A DNA stretch of 64,000 nt from CBDHCC01 sp965219235 (lineage in GTDB: Bacteria; Pseudomonadota; Alphaproteobacteria; Sphingomonadales; Sphingomonadaceae): the NCBI GenBank assembly GCA_965219235.1, contig OZ244721.1, positions 1,674,001 to 1,738,000 on the forward strand, in the 5' to 3' direction. The position numbers and the translations under genes are program-made. Under the pieces are notes generated by a model, which was given only the letters and a program-made list of their open reading frames with translations, searched no databases and was not told the origin of the DNA. Positions 45,774-53,775 of the stretch are shown here, piece after piece (the stretch's first letter is position 1; each line of letters begins with the position of its first letter).

Positions 45774-46441
45774 AGCTCGATCAGGCGGTCGGAGAGCTCG
45801 TTGGGGTTGCCGGCGGTCTTGGGACAGGCGGCGGTGAGCACCGGACCGATGCTCTCGATCGCGGCGACCATGCCGTCGGCGACATGGCCGCCGGCCGCCC
45901 GGTCGACCAGCGCCGCCATCGCCTCGGCCCAGGCATCGGGATCGGTGTTCGTGTGGATCGCCTCGTCGGCGATCAGCTCCGCCATGCGCTCGGCGACCGA
46001 CAGGTAGAGCAGCACGCCGGTGCGTCCGACCGTCCGCCGCTCCGCGCCGATGCGGAAAGCCGCGAGAGCGCGGGCGCGGACCCGCCGGCGCTCGGTCGCA
46101 TCGGGCGTCAGCGCCAGGCGCAGGCGCGGGATGCGCAGCAGCAGGAGCGCGAGCAGGAAGACCATGAGCCACAGGCCCAGCGCCAGCAGGATGGTGGCGC
46201 CCCGTCCCACCTCGGTCCAGCCGCCGCCCGCCCACTCCAACGGCCAAAGGGCCAGCGACGGCCAGCGCGCGGCGGCGAACAGCGCGCCCACGGCCAGGAA
46301 GATCGCCCAGTGCAGCGCCACGTCGTGATATTTGTCGGAGAAGGGTGCCACGACGGTGACGATCTCCGCGTCGGTGCCCGCCTCCGCCGCCGCGACGGCC
46401 GCGGAGACGCGCGCGTGGTCCTCCTCGGTGAAGCCTACCAT
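45770..46441 (-). CDS. TPM domain membrane protein (YgcG-like, second gene)
   Basis: 223 aa. A TPM domain (AEIVTVVAPFSDKYHD, followed by VGVLLYLSVAERMAELIADEAI) is split by two hydrophobic segments (about LHWAIFLAVGALFAAA and ILLALGLWLMVFLLALLLL). Its ATG overlaps the stop of the other TPM gene. TPM proteins with LemA are widespread envelope proteins of unclear role. Confidence 0.8.
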   Translation of the reverse strand: MVGFTEEDHARVSAAVAAAEAGTDAEIVTVVAPFSDKYHDVALHWAIFLAVGALFAAARWPSLALWPLEWAGGGWTEVGRGATILLALGLWLMVFLLALLLLRIPRLRLALTPDATERRRVRARALAAFRIGAERRTVGRTGVLLYLSVAERMAELIADEAIHTNTDPDAWAEAMAALVDRAAGGHVADGMVAAIESIGPVLTAACPKTAGNPNELSDRLIEL

Positions 46442-47289
46442 CCGCCCGACGCCCCCCCGCCGCCGAACGAACCGCCACCGCCGCCGGAGAAGCCGCCGCC
46501 GCCCCAGCCGCCGCCACCGCCGCCCAAGCCTCCACCCCCTCCAGGACTCCGCCCGGAGGAGCGGGACGCGGCCGAGAGGATGTCGAGCGCGATCCACGGC
46601 CACACCGATCCGCCGCCCCGCCGCCGCGCGCCCCACGGACCCCGCCGCCTGCGGCCGCGTCCGAACAGGCCGCGCAGCAGGAAGAAGCCGAGGATCAGGA
46701 ACCAGACGAGCACGAACCCGCCGCCGCCGCCGCCCCCGGTCGAGCTCCGCCGGTGCGCCCGGTCGAACTCGCGCATCGCCGCGTCGACCTTCGCCTGCGC
46801 CTCCTCCGGCGAGGCGCGCAGCTGGGCGATCACCGCGTCGGTGCCGGCCTCCATCGCCTGCGGCACCTCGCCGTCGCGCAACATGGGCGTCATCAGCTGC
46901 ATCGTCACCTGCGAGGCGAAAGCGTCGGTCAGGATCGGTTCCAGACCATAGCCGACCTCCAGCCGGGGACCGCGCTGGCCCGCCGGATTGCCGGGCGCGA
47001 TGAACAGGATCGCACCGTTGTCGGCGTCCTTCAGACCCACGCCCCAGGCGCGACCGAGCTTCACGCCATAGTCGGCGAGGTCGTACCCCTGCGTGTCCGG
47101 CACGGTGGCCACCACCAGCTGACGCTTGGTGTCCCGCTGGAGGGCGTCGAGCTTGGCGGTCAGGTCCGCCTCGACCCGCGGCGGCAGCACGTCGGCGGCA
47201 TCGACGACGAACCCGGTGAACTTCGGAAAGGTCTGGGCGGTGGCGGGGGCGGCGAGGAGGAGGGCGGCGAAGAGGAGAAGGGCGCGCAT
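46435..47289 (-). CDS. TPM domain protein with Gly-rich C-terminal tail (YgcG-like)
   Basis: 284 aa. Signal MRALLLFAALLLAAPATAQ, then a TPM domain (FTGFVVDAADVLPPRVEADL, QLVVATVPDTQGYDLADYGVKLGRAWGVG), one transmembrane helix (FVLVWFLILGFFLLRGLF), and a C-terminal tail of Gly/Ser/Trp repeats. It sits between LemA and the second TPM gene, and overlaps the latter by 7 bp. It is analogous to YgcG and photosystem repair Psb32-type proteins, which may bind phosphate or metal ions. Confidence 0.85.
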   Translation of the reverse strand: MRALLLFAALLLAAPATAQTFPKFTGFVVDAADVLPPRVEADLTAKLDALQRDTKRQLVVATVPDTQGYDLADYGVKLGRAWGVGLKDADNGAILFIAPGNPAGQRGPRLEVGYGLEPILTDAFASQVTMQLMTPMLRDGEVPQAMEAGTDAVIAQLRASPEEAQAKVDAAMREFDRAHRRSSTGGGGGGGFVLVWFLILGFFLLRGLFGRGRRRRGPWGARRRGGGSVWPWIALDILSAASRSSGRSPGGGGGLGGGGGGWGGGGFSGGGGGSFGGGGASGGW

Positions 47290-47292
47290 CCA

Positions 47293-47440
47293 ACCCCTCT
47301 CCCCTGCAGGGGAGAGGGAAAGCCGCGTCAGCGGCGAGGGAGAGTGGCACACGGGGCGGGTGGAAGTCTTCGATGCCACACTCCCCTCTCCCTTCCGGCG
47401 CTTCGCACCTCCCCCCCTCTCCCCTGAAGGGGAGAGGGCC
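47293..47440. repeat. Composite hairpin repeat between LemA and the TPM gene
   Basis: Left unit CCCCTCTCCCCTGCAGGGGAGAGGG with AAGCCGCGTCAGCGGC; right unit inverted, CCTCTCCCTTCCGGCGCTTCG and CCCCTCTCCCCTGAAGGGGAGAGGG. Fills the 171-bp gap between two genes on the same strand that probably share a transcript, so here it would lie within an mRNA, not at its end. Confidence 0.72.
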
Positions 47441-47460
47441 AAGACTCGCCGCCCGATCAT

Positions 47461-48048
47461 CTACCCGCCGAAATCGACCTTGGGCGCGGTCTGGGCGCCG
47501 GCGTCCGCCTGGAAGGGCACCTTCGGCTTGGCGCCGTAGATCACCTTGGCGCCGATCGCGTCGGGGAAGGTGCGGATGCGCGTGTTGTAGCCCTGGACCG
47601 CCTGGTTGTAGTCCTGGCGCGCCACGTTGATCCGGTTCTCCGTCCCCTCGATCTGCGACTGGAAGGTCTGGAACGTCTGCTGGCTCTGGAGCGTGGGATA
47701 GCGCTCGACGTTGACCAGCAGCCGTCCGAGCGACTGGCCGAGCTGGCCCTGCGCGGCCTGGAACTGCTGCACCTTGGCGGGGTCGGACAGGTCGCCGGGG
47801 GTCAGCTGCACGCTGGTGGCCCGCGACCGGGCGTTGATGACGTCGGTCAGGATGCCGCGCTCGGACGCCGCCGCGCCCTTCACCACCGCCTCCAGGTTCG
47901 GGATCAGATCGGCGCGCCGCTGATAGGCGGACTGGAGGTCGGCGAACTTGGCGTTCACCTCCTCCTCGGCCGTCGGGATCGAGTTCACGCCGCAGCCGGC
48001 GAGCGCCAGCGCGGCCACGGGAGCGGCGAACAGGGGGGATCGGATCAT
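47461..48048 (-). CDS. LemA family protein
   Basis: 195 aa from ATG 48048. The signal MIRSPLFAAPVAALALAGCG includes a lipobox-like ALAGC. LemA domain hallmarks are NAKFADLQSAYQRRADLIPNLEAVVKG and NVARQDYNQAVQGYNTRIRTFPD. It forms long coiled helices and is anchored in the envelope; function unknown. First gene of a LemA-TPM-TPM-NUDIX operon. Confidence 0.9.
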   Translation of the reverse strand: MIRSPLFAAPVAALALAGCGVNSIPTAEEEVNAKFADLQSAYQRRADLIPNLEAVVKGAAASERGILTDVINARSRATSVQLTPGDLSDPAKVQQFQAAQGQLGQSLGRLLVNVERYPTLQSQQTFQTFQSQIEGTENRINVARQDYNQAVQGYNTRIRTFPDAIGAKVIYGAKPKVPFQADAGAQTAPKVDFGG

Positions 48049-48134
48049 GCGGCGTCTCCTTGGGACCTTGAACCGGCGTGGTGCCCCTGTAAGGCACCGC
48101 TCGCGCCCGCGCAATCGAGTGAGGTCCGCCGCCC

Positions 48135-48596
48135 ATGTCCTTCGTCCGGCAGTTCAAGCAGTTCATCAACCGCGGCAACGCCCTCGACCTCGCCGTCGCG
48201 GTGGTGATCGGCGCCGCCTTCGGCCGGATCACGAGTTCGCTGACGGACGACATCATCACCCCGCTGATCGGCTGGCTGATCGGAGACCTCGACTTCTCCA
48301 ACTATTTCCTCAAGCTCGGGCCGGTGCCGGCGGACTATGCCGGATCGCGCACCAGCTACGCGGAGCTGAAGGCGGCGGGCGTGCAGATGCTGGGCTATGG
48401 CGAATTCCTGTCGACGGTCATCAACTTCCTGCTGATCGCGCTCGTGGTGTTCGTGCTCGTGCGCGCCGTCGCCCGCGCCATGCAGGCCTTCGCCGAAGAG
48501 GAGGCCGTCAAGAAGGCGGAGGCGCCGGACGCGCCCGAAGTGGTGCTGCTGCGCGACATTCGGGACGAGCTGAGGGCGCGCGACGCTCAGGGTTGA
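48135..48596 (+). CDS. mscL: Large-conductance mechanosensitive channel
   Basis: 153 aa. Starts MSFVRQFKQFINRGNALDLAVAVVIGAAFGRIT; TM1 is VVIGAAFGRITSSLTDDIITPLIG and TM2 LSTVINFLLIALVVFVLVRA. The pentameric pore is closed by the N-terminal helix. Its last bases overlap the 3' end of the frameshifted DUF1232 gene on the opposite strand. Confidence 0.95.
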   Translation: MSFVRQFKQFINRGNALDLAVAVVIGAAFGRITSSLTDDIITPLIGWLIGDLDFSNYFLKLGPVPADYAGSRTSYAELKAAGVQMLGYGEFLSTVINFLLIALVVFVLVRAVARAMQAFAEEEAVKKAEAPDAPEVVLLRDIRDELRARDAQG

Positions 48597-48960
48597 GACG
48601 GCCAGAACCACCAGGCGATCAGGGCGGCCGCGCCGATCCAGAGCACCACGATCAGCGCCGCCGCCCCGCGACTGGCCGGCCGCTCCGCCAGCACGTCGGC
48701 CTCGGCCCTCAGCCGGGCCATCACGTCGGCGGGGATCAGCCGGACGGCGAGCGCGATCCCGGCGGGCACCAGGATCAGGTCGTCGAGCAGCCCCAGCACG
48801 GGGATCACGCCGGGATCAGGTCGATCGGGCTCAGCGCATAGGCGGCGGCCAGCCCGGCCACCGCCTTGGCCGCCCACGGCACGTCGGGTGCCCTGGCAGC
48901 CAGCCACAGCGCCAGCACGTCGCGCTTGAGGGCGGCCGCCCAGCGCCTCAGCCGTTCCAT
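48587..48960 (-). pseudogene. DUF1232 membrane protein gene, one-base frameshift
   Basis: The minus strand from ATG 48960 reads MERLRRWAAALKRDVLALWL and continues through VPWAAKAVAGLAAAYALSP and IDLIPA, then stops at 48805-48807. In the other frame the protein continues GVIPVLGLLDDLILVPAGIA and further to the stop at 48587. The family motif should read SPIDLIPD(F/V)IPVLGLLDD, so one base is missing near 48809-48812 (CCGG[A]CGTGATCC). Either this gene is broken in this strain or it is an assembly error; homopolymer-type base loss is a typical error mode, so raw reads would decide. Confidence 0.75.
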
Positions 48961-49002
48961 GCCCTGCCCCTTTTCTCCGCCGTCTCCATGGACTATATGG
49001 AT

Positions 49003-49345
49003 GGGGCCGGTTCGCCGGCTATGACGATAAACGGCTGCGTGTCATAGGCACAACGGACCCGGGGGCAGTACCCGGCGGCTCCACCACCTGCCCCGTGCGT
49101 TTACGGGGTCGATGACGGGGCCGAACCAGGATCGACGTGTGTTCAAAGGCGTGGCGTTCGTTCGGGCTGAGTAACCCGCCAAAGGCTCAAAACCCACAAG
49201 TGCCAACGATAACGAGGTACTCGCTCTCGCCGCCTAACCCACGACCTCACGGTTTAAGTTAGAAGGCAAAAGCGCGGTCGGACCCACCGGGCAACAGAAG
49301 GGTCACAGCGGTCCGGGGGGCACCGGGCAACAGAAGCCCCCCACT
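49003..49345 (+). ncRNA. ssrA: Two-piece (circularly permuted) tmRNA
   Basis: The 3' part comes first: T-arm CCGGGGGCAGTACCCGG, acceptor arm CGGCTCC and CCA ending at 49086. A 30-nt intervening sequence with a CCCCGT/ACGGGG hairpin is cut out. The second piece begins GGGGCCG at 49117, whose seven bases pair with CGGCTCC. The tag reading frame from GCC 49202 reads ANDNEVLALAA then TAA at 49235-49237. The piece ends with two tandem hairpins sharing the 16-base loop CACCGGGCAACAGAAG. A TATATG at 48994-48999 is a likely -10 box. The outer ends are approximate. Confidence 0.9.
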
Positions 49346-49438
49346 CTCTTGGTCGTTTTTGCTGGAACTCCCATGCCGGAGCGGGCATTGACGGCGCGGC
49401 CCGCGCTTTCGTCGGGAAGAATCACAGGGACAGACTTC

Positions 49439-49708
49439 ATGAAGACCATTCTCACCACGGCCGCCGCCGCGACGATGCTCATGCTCGGCGCGTGCAACGC
49501 GACCAACAAGGACGCCGCCGCCGAAGCCAACGCGCAGATGGCCGACAACATGTCCGACATGCAGGAGGACATGGCCGACAACGCGACGACCGAGGCCGAA
49601 GAGCAGATGCACGAGAACAAGGCCGACGCGATCGAGAACTCCATGGAGAAGCCGGCCGAGGCCGCCGACGCCATGGACCAGAACACGATGACGACGAACC
49701 GCATGTAG
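49439..49708 (+). CDS. Small Asp/Met-rich lipoprotein
   Basis: 89 aa from ATG 49439 with AGGGA upstream. Signal MKTILTTAAAATMLMLGAC with a lipobox MLGAC. The mature part is rich in Met, Asp, Glu and Ala: MADNMSDMQEDMADNATTEA and MHENKADAIENSMEKPAEA, resembling low-complexity helical lipoproteins that might bind metal. Family unknown; ends before a good terminator. Confidence 0.7.
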   Translation: MKTILTTAAAATMLMLGACNATNKDAAAEANAQMADNMSDMQEDMADNATTEAEEQMHENKADAIENSMEKPAEAADAMDQNTMTTNRM

Positions 49709-49731
49709 TCGTCGCGCCCGCAAGCGACAGC

Positions 49732-49763
49732 AGGGGTCGGGCCGTATAGGTCCGGCCCCTTTT
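49732..49763 (+). terminator. Rho-independent terminator after the small lipoprotein
   Basis: AGGGGTCGGGCC pairs with GGTCCGGCCCCT (12 bp, two G-U pairs) around the loop GTATA and is followed by TTTTCG. It is the clearest terminator in this stretch. Confidence 0.8.
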
Positions 49764-49894
49764 CGTATGTGGAGTGTGGGGCGTGAACTCCTTTCCTCCC
49801 GCAGTGGAAGGACTGGGAGTGGGTGCGCCGGCGAACTCCGGCGCTAGTCGTCGGTCTGGGCAGGCTCGGCTTCGCCTTCGCCACCCACCCCCGA

Positions 49895-49920
49895 CCCCTC
49901 CCTGATAGGGAGGGGGAGAG
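49895..49920. repeat. Short hairpin repeat downstream of pnp
   Basis: CCCCTCCCTGATAGGGAGGGG forms a 9-bp stem, the core hairpin of the dispersed family. It is 55 bp downstream of pnp on its transcribed strand, where it could help end the transcript. Confidence 0.55.
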
Positions 49921-49974
49921 ATGAGAAGGGCGGACCTTCCGGCCCGCCCGTCCTGCCATCAAAGGCGATGCGCC

Positions 49975-52317
49975 TCACTCGTCGCTGGTGATGAAGTCGG
50001 GCAGCGCGGCGCCCTCTTCCTTCTGACCACCGCCGTCCCGCGATCCGCGCCCGTCCCGGCCCGAGCCGTCGCGGCGCGGTCCACGGTCGCGGCCGCTCCG
50101 ATCGCCGCGACCCTCGCCGCGCGGACCGCGCCCGTGACCCCCGTCGCCGTCGCGGCCACCGCCGTCCCGGCGCGGACCACGATCGCCCCGCTCCTCGCGC
50201 GGCGGCCGGGTGTCCTCCAGCGCCTCGCCGGTCGCCTGATCGACGACCCGCATCGACAGGCGCACCTTGCCGCGCCCGTCGATCTCCAGCACCTTGACCT
50301 TGACCTCCTGGCCCTCCGACAATTCGTCGGAGACCTTCTCCACGCGCTCGTTCCTGATCTCGGACACATGGACCAGGCCGTCCTTGCCGCCCATGAAGTT
50401 CACGAACGCGCCGAAATCGACCAGGTTGACCACCTTGCCGGTGTAGATCCTGCCGATCTCCGGCTCCTCCACGATGCCCCGGATCCACTCCATCGCGGCC
50501 GCGATCTGGGCGTGGTCGGAGGACGAGACCTTGATCACGCCCTCGTCGTCGATGTCGACCTTGGCGCCCGTTTCGGCGACGATCTCGCGGATCACCTTGC
50601 CGCCCGTGCCGATGACGTCGCGGATCTTCGACTTGTCGATCTGCATCGTCTCGATGCGCGGCGCGTGGGTGGAGAGTTCGCCCGTCACCTCGCCCAAGGT
50701 CTTCTGCATCTCGGCCAGGATGTGGGCGCGGCCCTCGTTCGCCTGGGTCAGCGCTGCGCGCATGATGTCCTCGGTGATGCCGGCGACCTTGATGTCCATC
50801 TGAAGGCTGGTGATGCCTTCGGACGTGCCCGCGACCTTGAAGTCCATGTCGCCCAGATGATCCTCGTCGCCCAGGATGTCGGAGAGCACGGTGAACTTCT
50901 CGCCCTCCAGGATCAGGCCCATCGCGATGCCCGACACCGGCCGCTTCAGCGGAACGCCCGCGTCCATCATGGCCAGAGTGCCGCCGCAGACCGTCGCCAT
51001 CGAACTGGAGCCGTTGGACTCCGTGATGTCGGACAGCACGCGGATGGTGTAGGGAAACTCCTCATGGCTCGGCAGCACGGGGTGCAGCGCGCGCCAGGCG
51101 AGCTTGCCGTGGCCCACTTCGCGCCGGCCCGGCGCGCCGAAGCGGCCGACTTCACCGACCGAGTACGGCGGGAAGTTGTAGTGCAGCAGGAAGCGTTCGT
51201 AGCTGAGGCCGGTCAGCCCGTCGATCATCTGCTCGGACTCCTTGGTGCCCAAGGTGGTCGTGCAGATCGCCTGCGTCTCGCCGCGCGTGAACAGCGCTGA
51301 GCCGTGGGCGCGGGGCAGGAAGTGGACCATGCTCTCGATCGGCCGCACCTCGGTGGTCTTGCGCCCATCGATGCGCGTGCCGTCGGCCAGGATGGCGGAG
51401 CGCACGATGTCGGCCTCCAGCTTCTTGACCTGCTTGAGCGCCAGGATGCCCTCGGCCGGGTCCAGGTCGGCGGTCATCTCGCGCGCCTTGGCCCGCGCCG
51501 CGTTCACCGCGTCCTGCCGCTCCTGCTTGTCGGTCAGCTTGTAGGCGGCGACCAGATCATCGCCGATCAGGCTCTTGAGCTTCGCCTTGGCGGCCTTGTC
51601 CTGCATGGACGTGTCCTCCACGGCCCAGGGCTCCTTGGCGGCCTGCTCGGCCAGCTGGATGATCAGGTCGACGACCTTGCGGCTCTCCTCGTGCGCGAAC
51701 AGCACGGCGTCGAGCATGTCGTCCTCGCTGAGCTCCTTGGCCTCGGACTCGACCATCATGACGGCGTCCTTGGTGGCCGCGACCACTAGGTCCAGCTCGC
51801 CCTCGCGGGTCTGCTCCAACGTCGGGTTGAGCACGAACTCGTCCCCGACCAGGCCGATGCGGGCACAACCGATCGGCCCCATGAAGGGCACGCCCGAGAT
51901 GGTGAGCGCGGCCGACGCCGCGATCATCGCCAGCACATCGGGCTCGGCGTCGCCGTCGTAGGACAGCACCTGGCAGATCACGTTGATCTCGTTCAGGAAG
52001 CCGGCCGGGAACAGCGGGCGGATCGGACGGTCGATCAGGCGGCTGGTCAGCGTCTCCTTCTCGGTGGCCCCGCGCTCACGCTTGAAGAACCCGCCGGGGA
52101 TGCGGCCGGCGGACGAGAACTTCTCCTGGTAGTGGACGGTCAAGGGGAAGAAGTCCTGCCCCTCCTTGACCTTCCTGGCGGCCGTGACCGCGCATAGCAC
52201 GACGGTGTCGCCGTAGGTGGCCAGCACCGCGCCGTCCGCCTGGCGCGCGACGCGCCCGGTCTCGAGCGTCAGAGTGCGCCCACCCCACTGGGTGGAGACG
52301 GTTTTCGTGTCGAACAT
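49975..52317 (-). CDS. pnp: Polyribonucleotide nucleotidyltransferase (PNPase)
   Basis: 780 aa, a 3'-5' exoribonuclease. Two RNase PH domains (GRVARQADGAVLATYGDTVVLC... and GRKTTEVRPIESMVHFLPR), a KH domain (about 555-615, DKSKIRDVIGTGGKVIREI), and an S1 domain (about 622-690, GRIYTGKVVNLVDFGAFVNF). The tail from about 700 is an unusual Arg/Gly/Asp-rich stretch of about 80 residues (GPRRDGGGRDGDGGHGRG), beyond the typical end, then ALPDFITSDE. ATG 52317 begins MFDTKTVSTQWGG. Confidence 0.97.
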   Translation of the reverse strand: MFDTKTVSTQWGGRTLTLETGRVARQADGAVLATYGDTVVLCAVTAARKVKEGQDFFPLTVHYQEKFSSAGRIPGGFFKRERGATEKETLTSRLIDRPIRPLFPAGFLNEINVICQVLSYDGDAEPDVLAMIAASAALTISGVPFMGPIGCARIGLVGDEFVLNPTLEQTREGELDLVVAATKDAVMMVESEAKELSEDDMLDAVLFAHEESRKVVDLIIQLAEQAAKEPWAVEDTSMQDKAAKAKLKSLIGDDLVAAYKLTDKQERQDAVNAARAKAREMTADLDPAEGILALKQVKKLEADIVRSAILADGTRIDGRKTTEVRPIESMVHFLPRAHGSALFTRGETQAICTTTLGTKESEQMIDGLTGLSYERFLLHYNFPPYSVGEVGRFGAPGRREVGHGKLAWRALHPVLPSHEEFPYTIRVLSDITESNGSSSMATVCGGTLAMMDAGVPLKRPVSGIAMGLILEGEKFTVLSDILGDEDHLGDMDFKVAGTSEGITSLQMDIKVAGITEDIMRAALTQANEGRAHILAEMQKTLGEVTGELSTHAPRIETMQIDKSKIRDVIGTGGKVIREIVAETGAKVDIDDEGVIKVSSSDHAQIAAAMEWIRGIVEEPEIGRIYTGKVVNLVDFGAFVNFMGGKDGLVHVSEIRNERVEKVSDELSEGQEVKVKVLEIDGRGKVRLSMRVVDQATGEALEDTRPPREERGDRGPRRDGGGRDGDGGHGRGPRGEGRGDRSGRDRGPRRDGSGRDGRGSRDGGGQKEEGAALPDFITSDE

Positions 52318-52439
52318 GGGTGTTTCCTTTCGCCCCGCCGCCAAATGCCAAGCGGGGGCCTCTTGTCACGGACTACCGGCCCGTGGCGGTGCGGGGCTGT
52401 TGCGCCCCATAGTGCCGGCCGCCCCATGCGACCCGCCCC

Positions 52440-52470
52440 GAAATGAAAAGAGCCCGCGCTGGGCGGGCTC
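52440..52470 (-). terminator. Rho-independent terminator after rpsO
   Basis: On the minus strand GAGCCCGC-loop CCAGC-GCGGGCTC is an 8-bp perfect stem followed by TTTTCATTTC. It lies between rpsO and pnp, so pnp may be transcribed separately or by read-through. Confidence 0.8.
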
Positions 52471-52479
52471 TCCAAACGA

Positions 52480-52749
52480 TTACTTCCGCAAGCCGAGCTT
52501 GCCGATCAGGTCCGTGTAGCGCGCCTCGTCCTGGCCGCGCAGATAGGCGAGCAGGCTGCGGCGCTTGTTGACCATCATCAACAGGCCGCGGCGCGAGTGG
52601 TTGTCCTTGTGATGGCCCTTGAAGTGGTCCGTCAGATTGTTGATGCGCTCCGTCAGGATCGCGACCTGGACCTCGGTGGAGCCGGTGTCGTTGTCGCCCC
52701 GGCCATGCTCCTTGGAGAGCTCCGCCTTGCGTTCGGTGGTGATGGTCAT
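52480..52749 (-). CDS. rpsO: Ribosomal protein uS15
   Basis: 89 aa, normal size. Starts MTITTERKAELSKEHGR and includes GSTEVQVAILTERINNLTDHFKGH and RRGLLMMVNKRRSLLAYLR, diagnostic of S15. Part of the truB-rpsO-pnp arrangement, as in most proteobacteria. Confidence 0.98.
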   Translation of the reverse strand: MTITTERKAELSKEHGRGDNDTGSTEVQVAILTERINNLTDHFKGHHKDNHSRRGLLMMVNKRRSLLAYLRGQDEARYTDLIGKLGLRK

Positions 52750-52764
52750 GTCACAAGTCCTCGA

Positions 52765-53775
52765 TCATCTGGGCAGATTGAAGCCGCGCACGATCGTCAA
52801 GTCCCCTCCGTCGAACTCGACCAGCGCGACGGGTGTGTCCCCGTCGAGCGCCAGATGGAGGCCGGTGCGGGTGGGGTCGGGCCAGACCTGCCCATGGGCG
52901 ATCCGGTCGGCCTGGTCGCGCGAGACCCTCCACGCCGGGATGTCGGCCAGCGCGGAGACCACGGGGCGCATGCACGACCCGAGCCCGCCCGCACTAGCAT
53001 GCTCCTCCAAGTCGTCAAGGGTGAGCGCGTCGTCGAGGCCGAACGGCCCCGCCTTCGTGCGCCGGAGCGCGGTCAGGTGCCCGACGGTGCCGAGCGCCTC
53101 GGCGATGTCCGCGCCGAGTGTGCGGATGTAGGTGCCCTTGGAGACGGTGGCGGAGAGGTGGGCTTGGTCGAGCCGTGCATCCTCCTGCGCCACCCCTTGC
53201 TCCTGCGAAAGCACGAGCCCCGAGCCGGATGAAGCACCCTGCGACTGGCGAGGGGCGAGCTCCCCCCGAGGCTCCTGCTTTTGCAGGAGCAAGGAGACGG
53301 GGAGAACGGACAGCTCGTGGATAACGACCCGACGCCTCTCCAGCACCACCTCCTCGCCCGCGCGCGCCAGCTCATACGCCCGTCGCCCCGCCACCTTCAG
53401 CGCGGAGAAGGCCGGCGGCACCTGCTCGATCGACCCGGTGAAACGCGGCAGCACGGCTTGCAGCTCTACCAGGGCCGGCCGCGCGTCGGAGGTCGCCACC
53501 ACCTCGCCGTCCGCATCCAGCGTCGCCGTCGCCTCGCCGAAGCGGAGCGTGAACTCGTAGGTCTTGGTGGCGTCCAGCAGCCGCCCCGCCAGCTTCGTCG
53601 CCTCGCCGAGCGCGATCGGCAGCACGCCGGTCGCCAGCGGGTCGAGCGTGCCGCCATGGCCGACCTTGACCTTGCCCGCCCCGGTCCGCCGCGCGATCCG
53701 CTTGACCGCCGCCACCGCCTGCGTCGAGCCGAGGCCGAGCGGCTTGTCGAGGATGACGAAACCGTGGAGGCTCAC
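52765..53775 (-). CDS. truB: tRNA pseudouridine(55) synthase
   Basis: 336 aa from GTG 53775, overlapping the tdk stop. The N-terminal start FVILDKPLGLGSTQAV, GHGGTLDPLATGVLPIALG (catalytic Asp in GTLDPLA), KTYEFTLRFGEATATLDADG and the PUA-like C-terminus are complete. About 33 residues (about 161-194, SLLLQKQEPRGEL ... QEQGVAQ) are extra compared with the family and coded by a palindromic repeat; the CSKGTYIRTL-like motif VSKGTYIRTLGADI follows directly. The rest should fold normally. Confidence 0.92.
   Translation of the reverse strand: MSLHGFVILDKPLGLGSTQAVAAVKRIARRTGAGKVKVGHGGTLDPLATGVLPIALGEATKLAGRLLDATKTYEFTLRFGEATATLDADGEVVATSDARPALVELQAVLPRFTGSIEQVPPAFSALKVAGRRAYELARAGEEVVLERRRVVIHELSVLPVSLLLQKQEPRGELAPRQSQGASSGSGLVLSQEQGVAQEDARLDQAHLSATVSKGTYIRTLGADIAEALGTVGHLTALRRTKAGPFGLDDALTLDDLEEHASAGGLGSCMRPVVSALADIPAWRVSRDQADRIAHGQVWPDPTRTGLHLALDGDTPVALVEFDGGDLTIVRGFNLPR
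53195..53294. repeat. Palindromic repeat element inside truB
   Basis: Arms CCTTGCTCCTGCGAAAGCACGAGCC (given in parts: left 53195-53219, right 53270-53294) match as inverted repeats in 23 of 25 positions. Each arm is itself a small hairpin around CTCCTGC...GCAGGAG. The 50-bp centre has no obvious function. It contributes codons to truB without breaking the frame. Confidence 0.8.
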
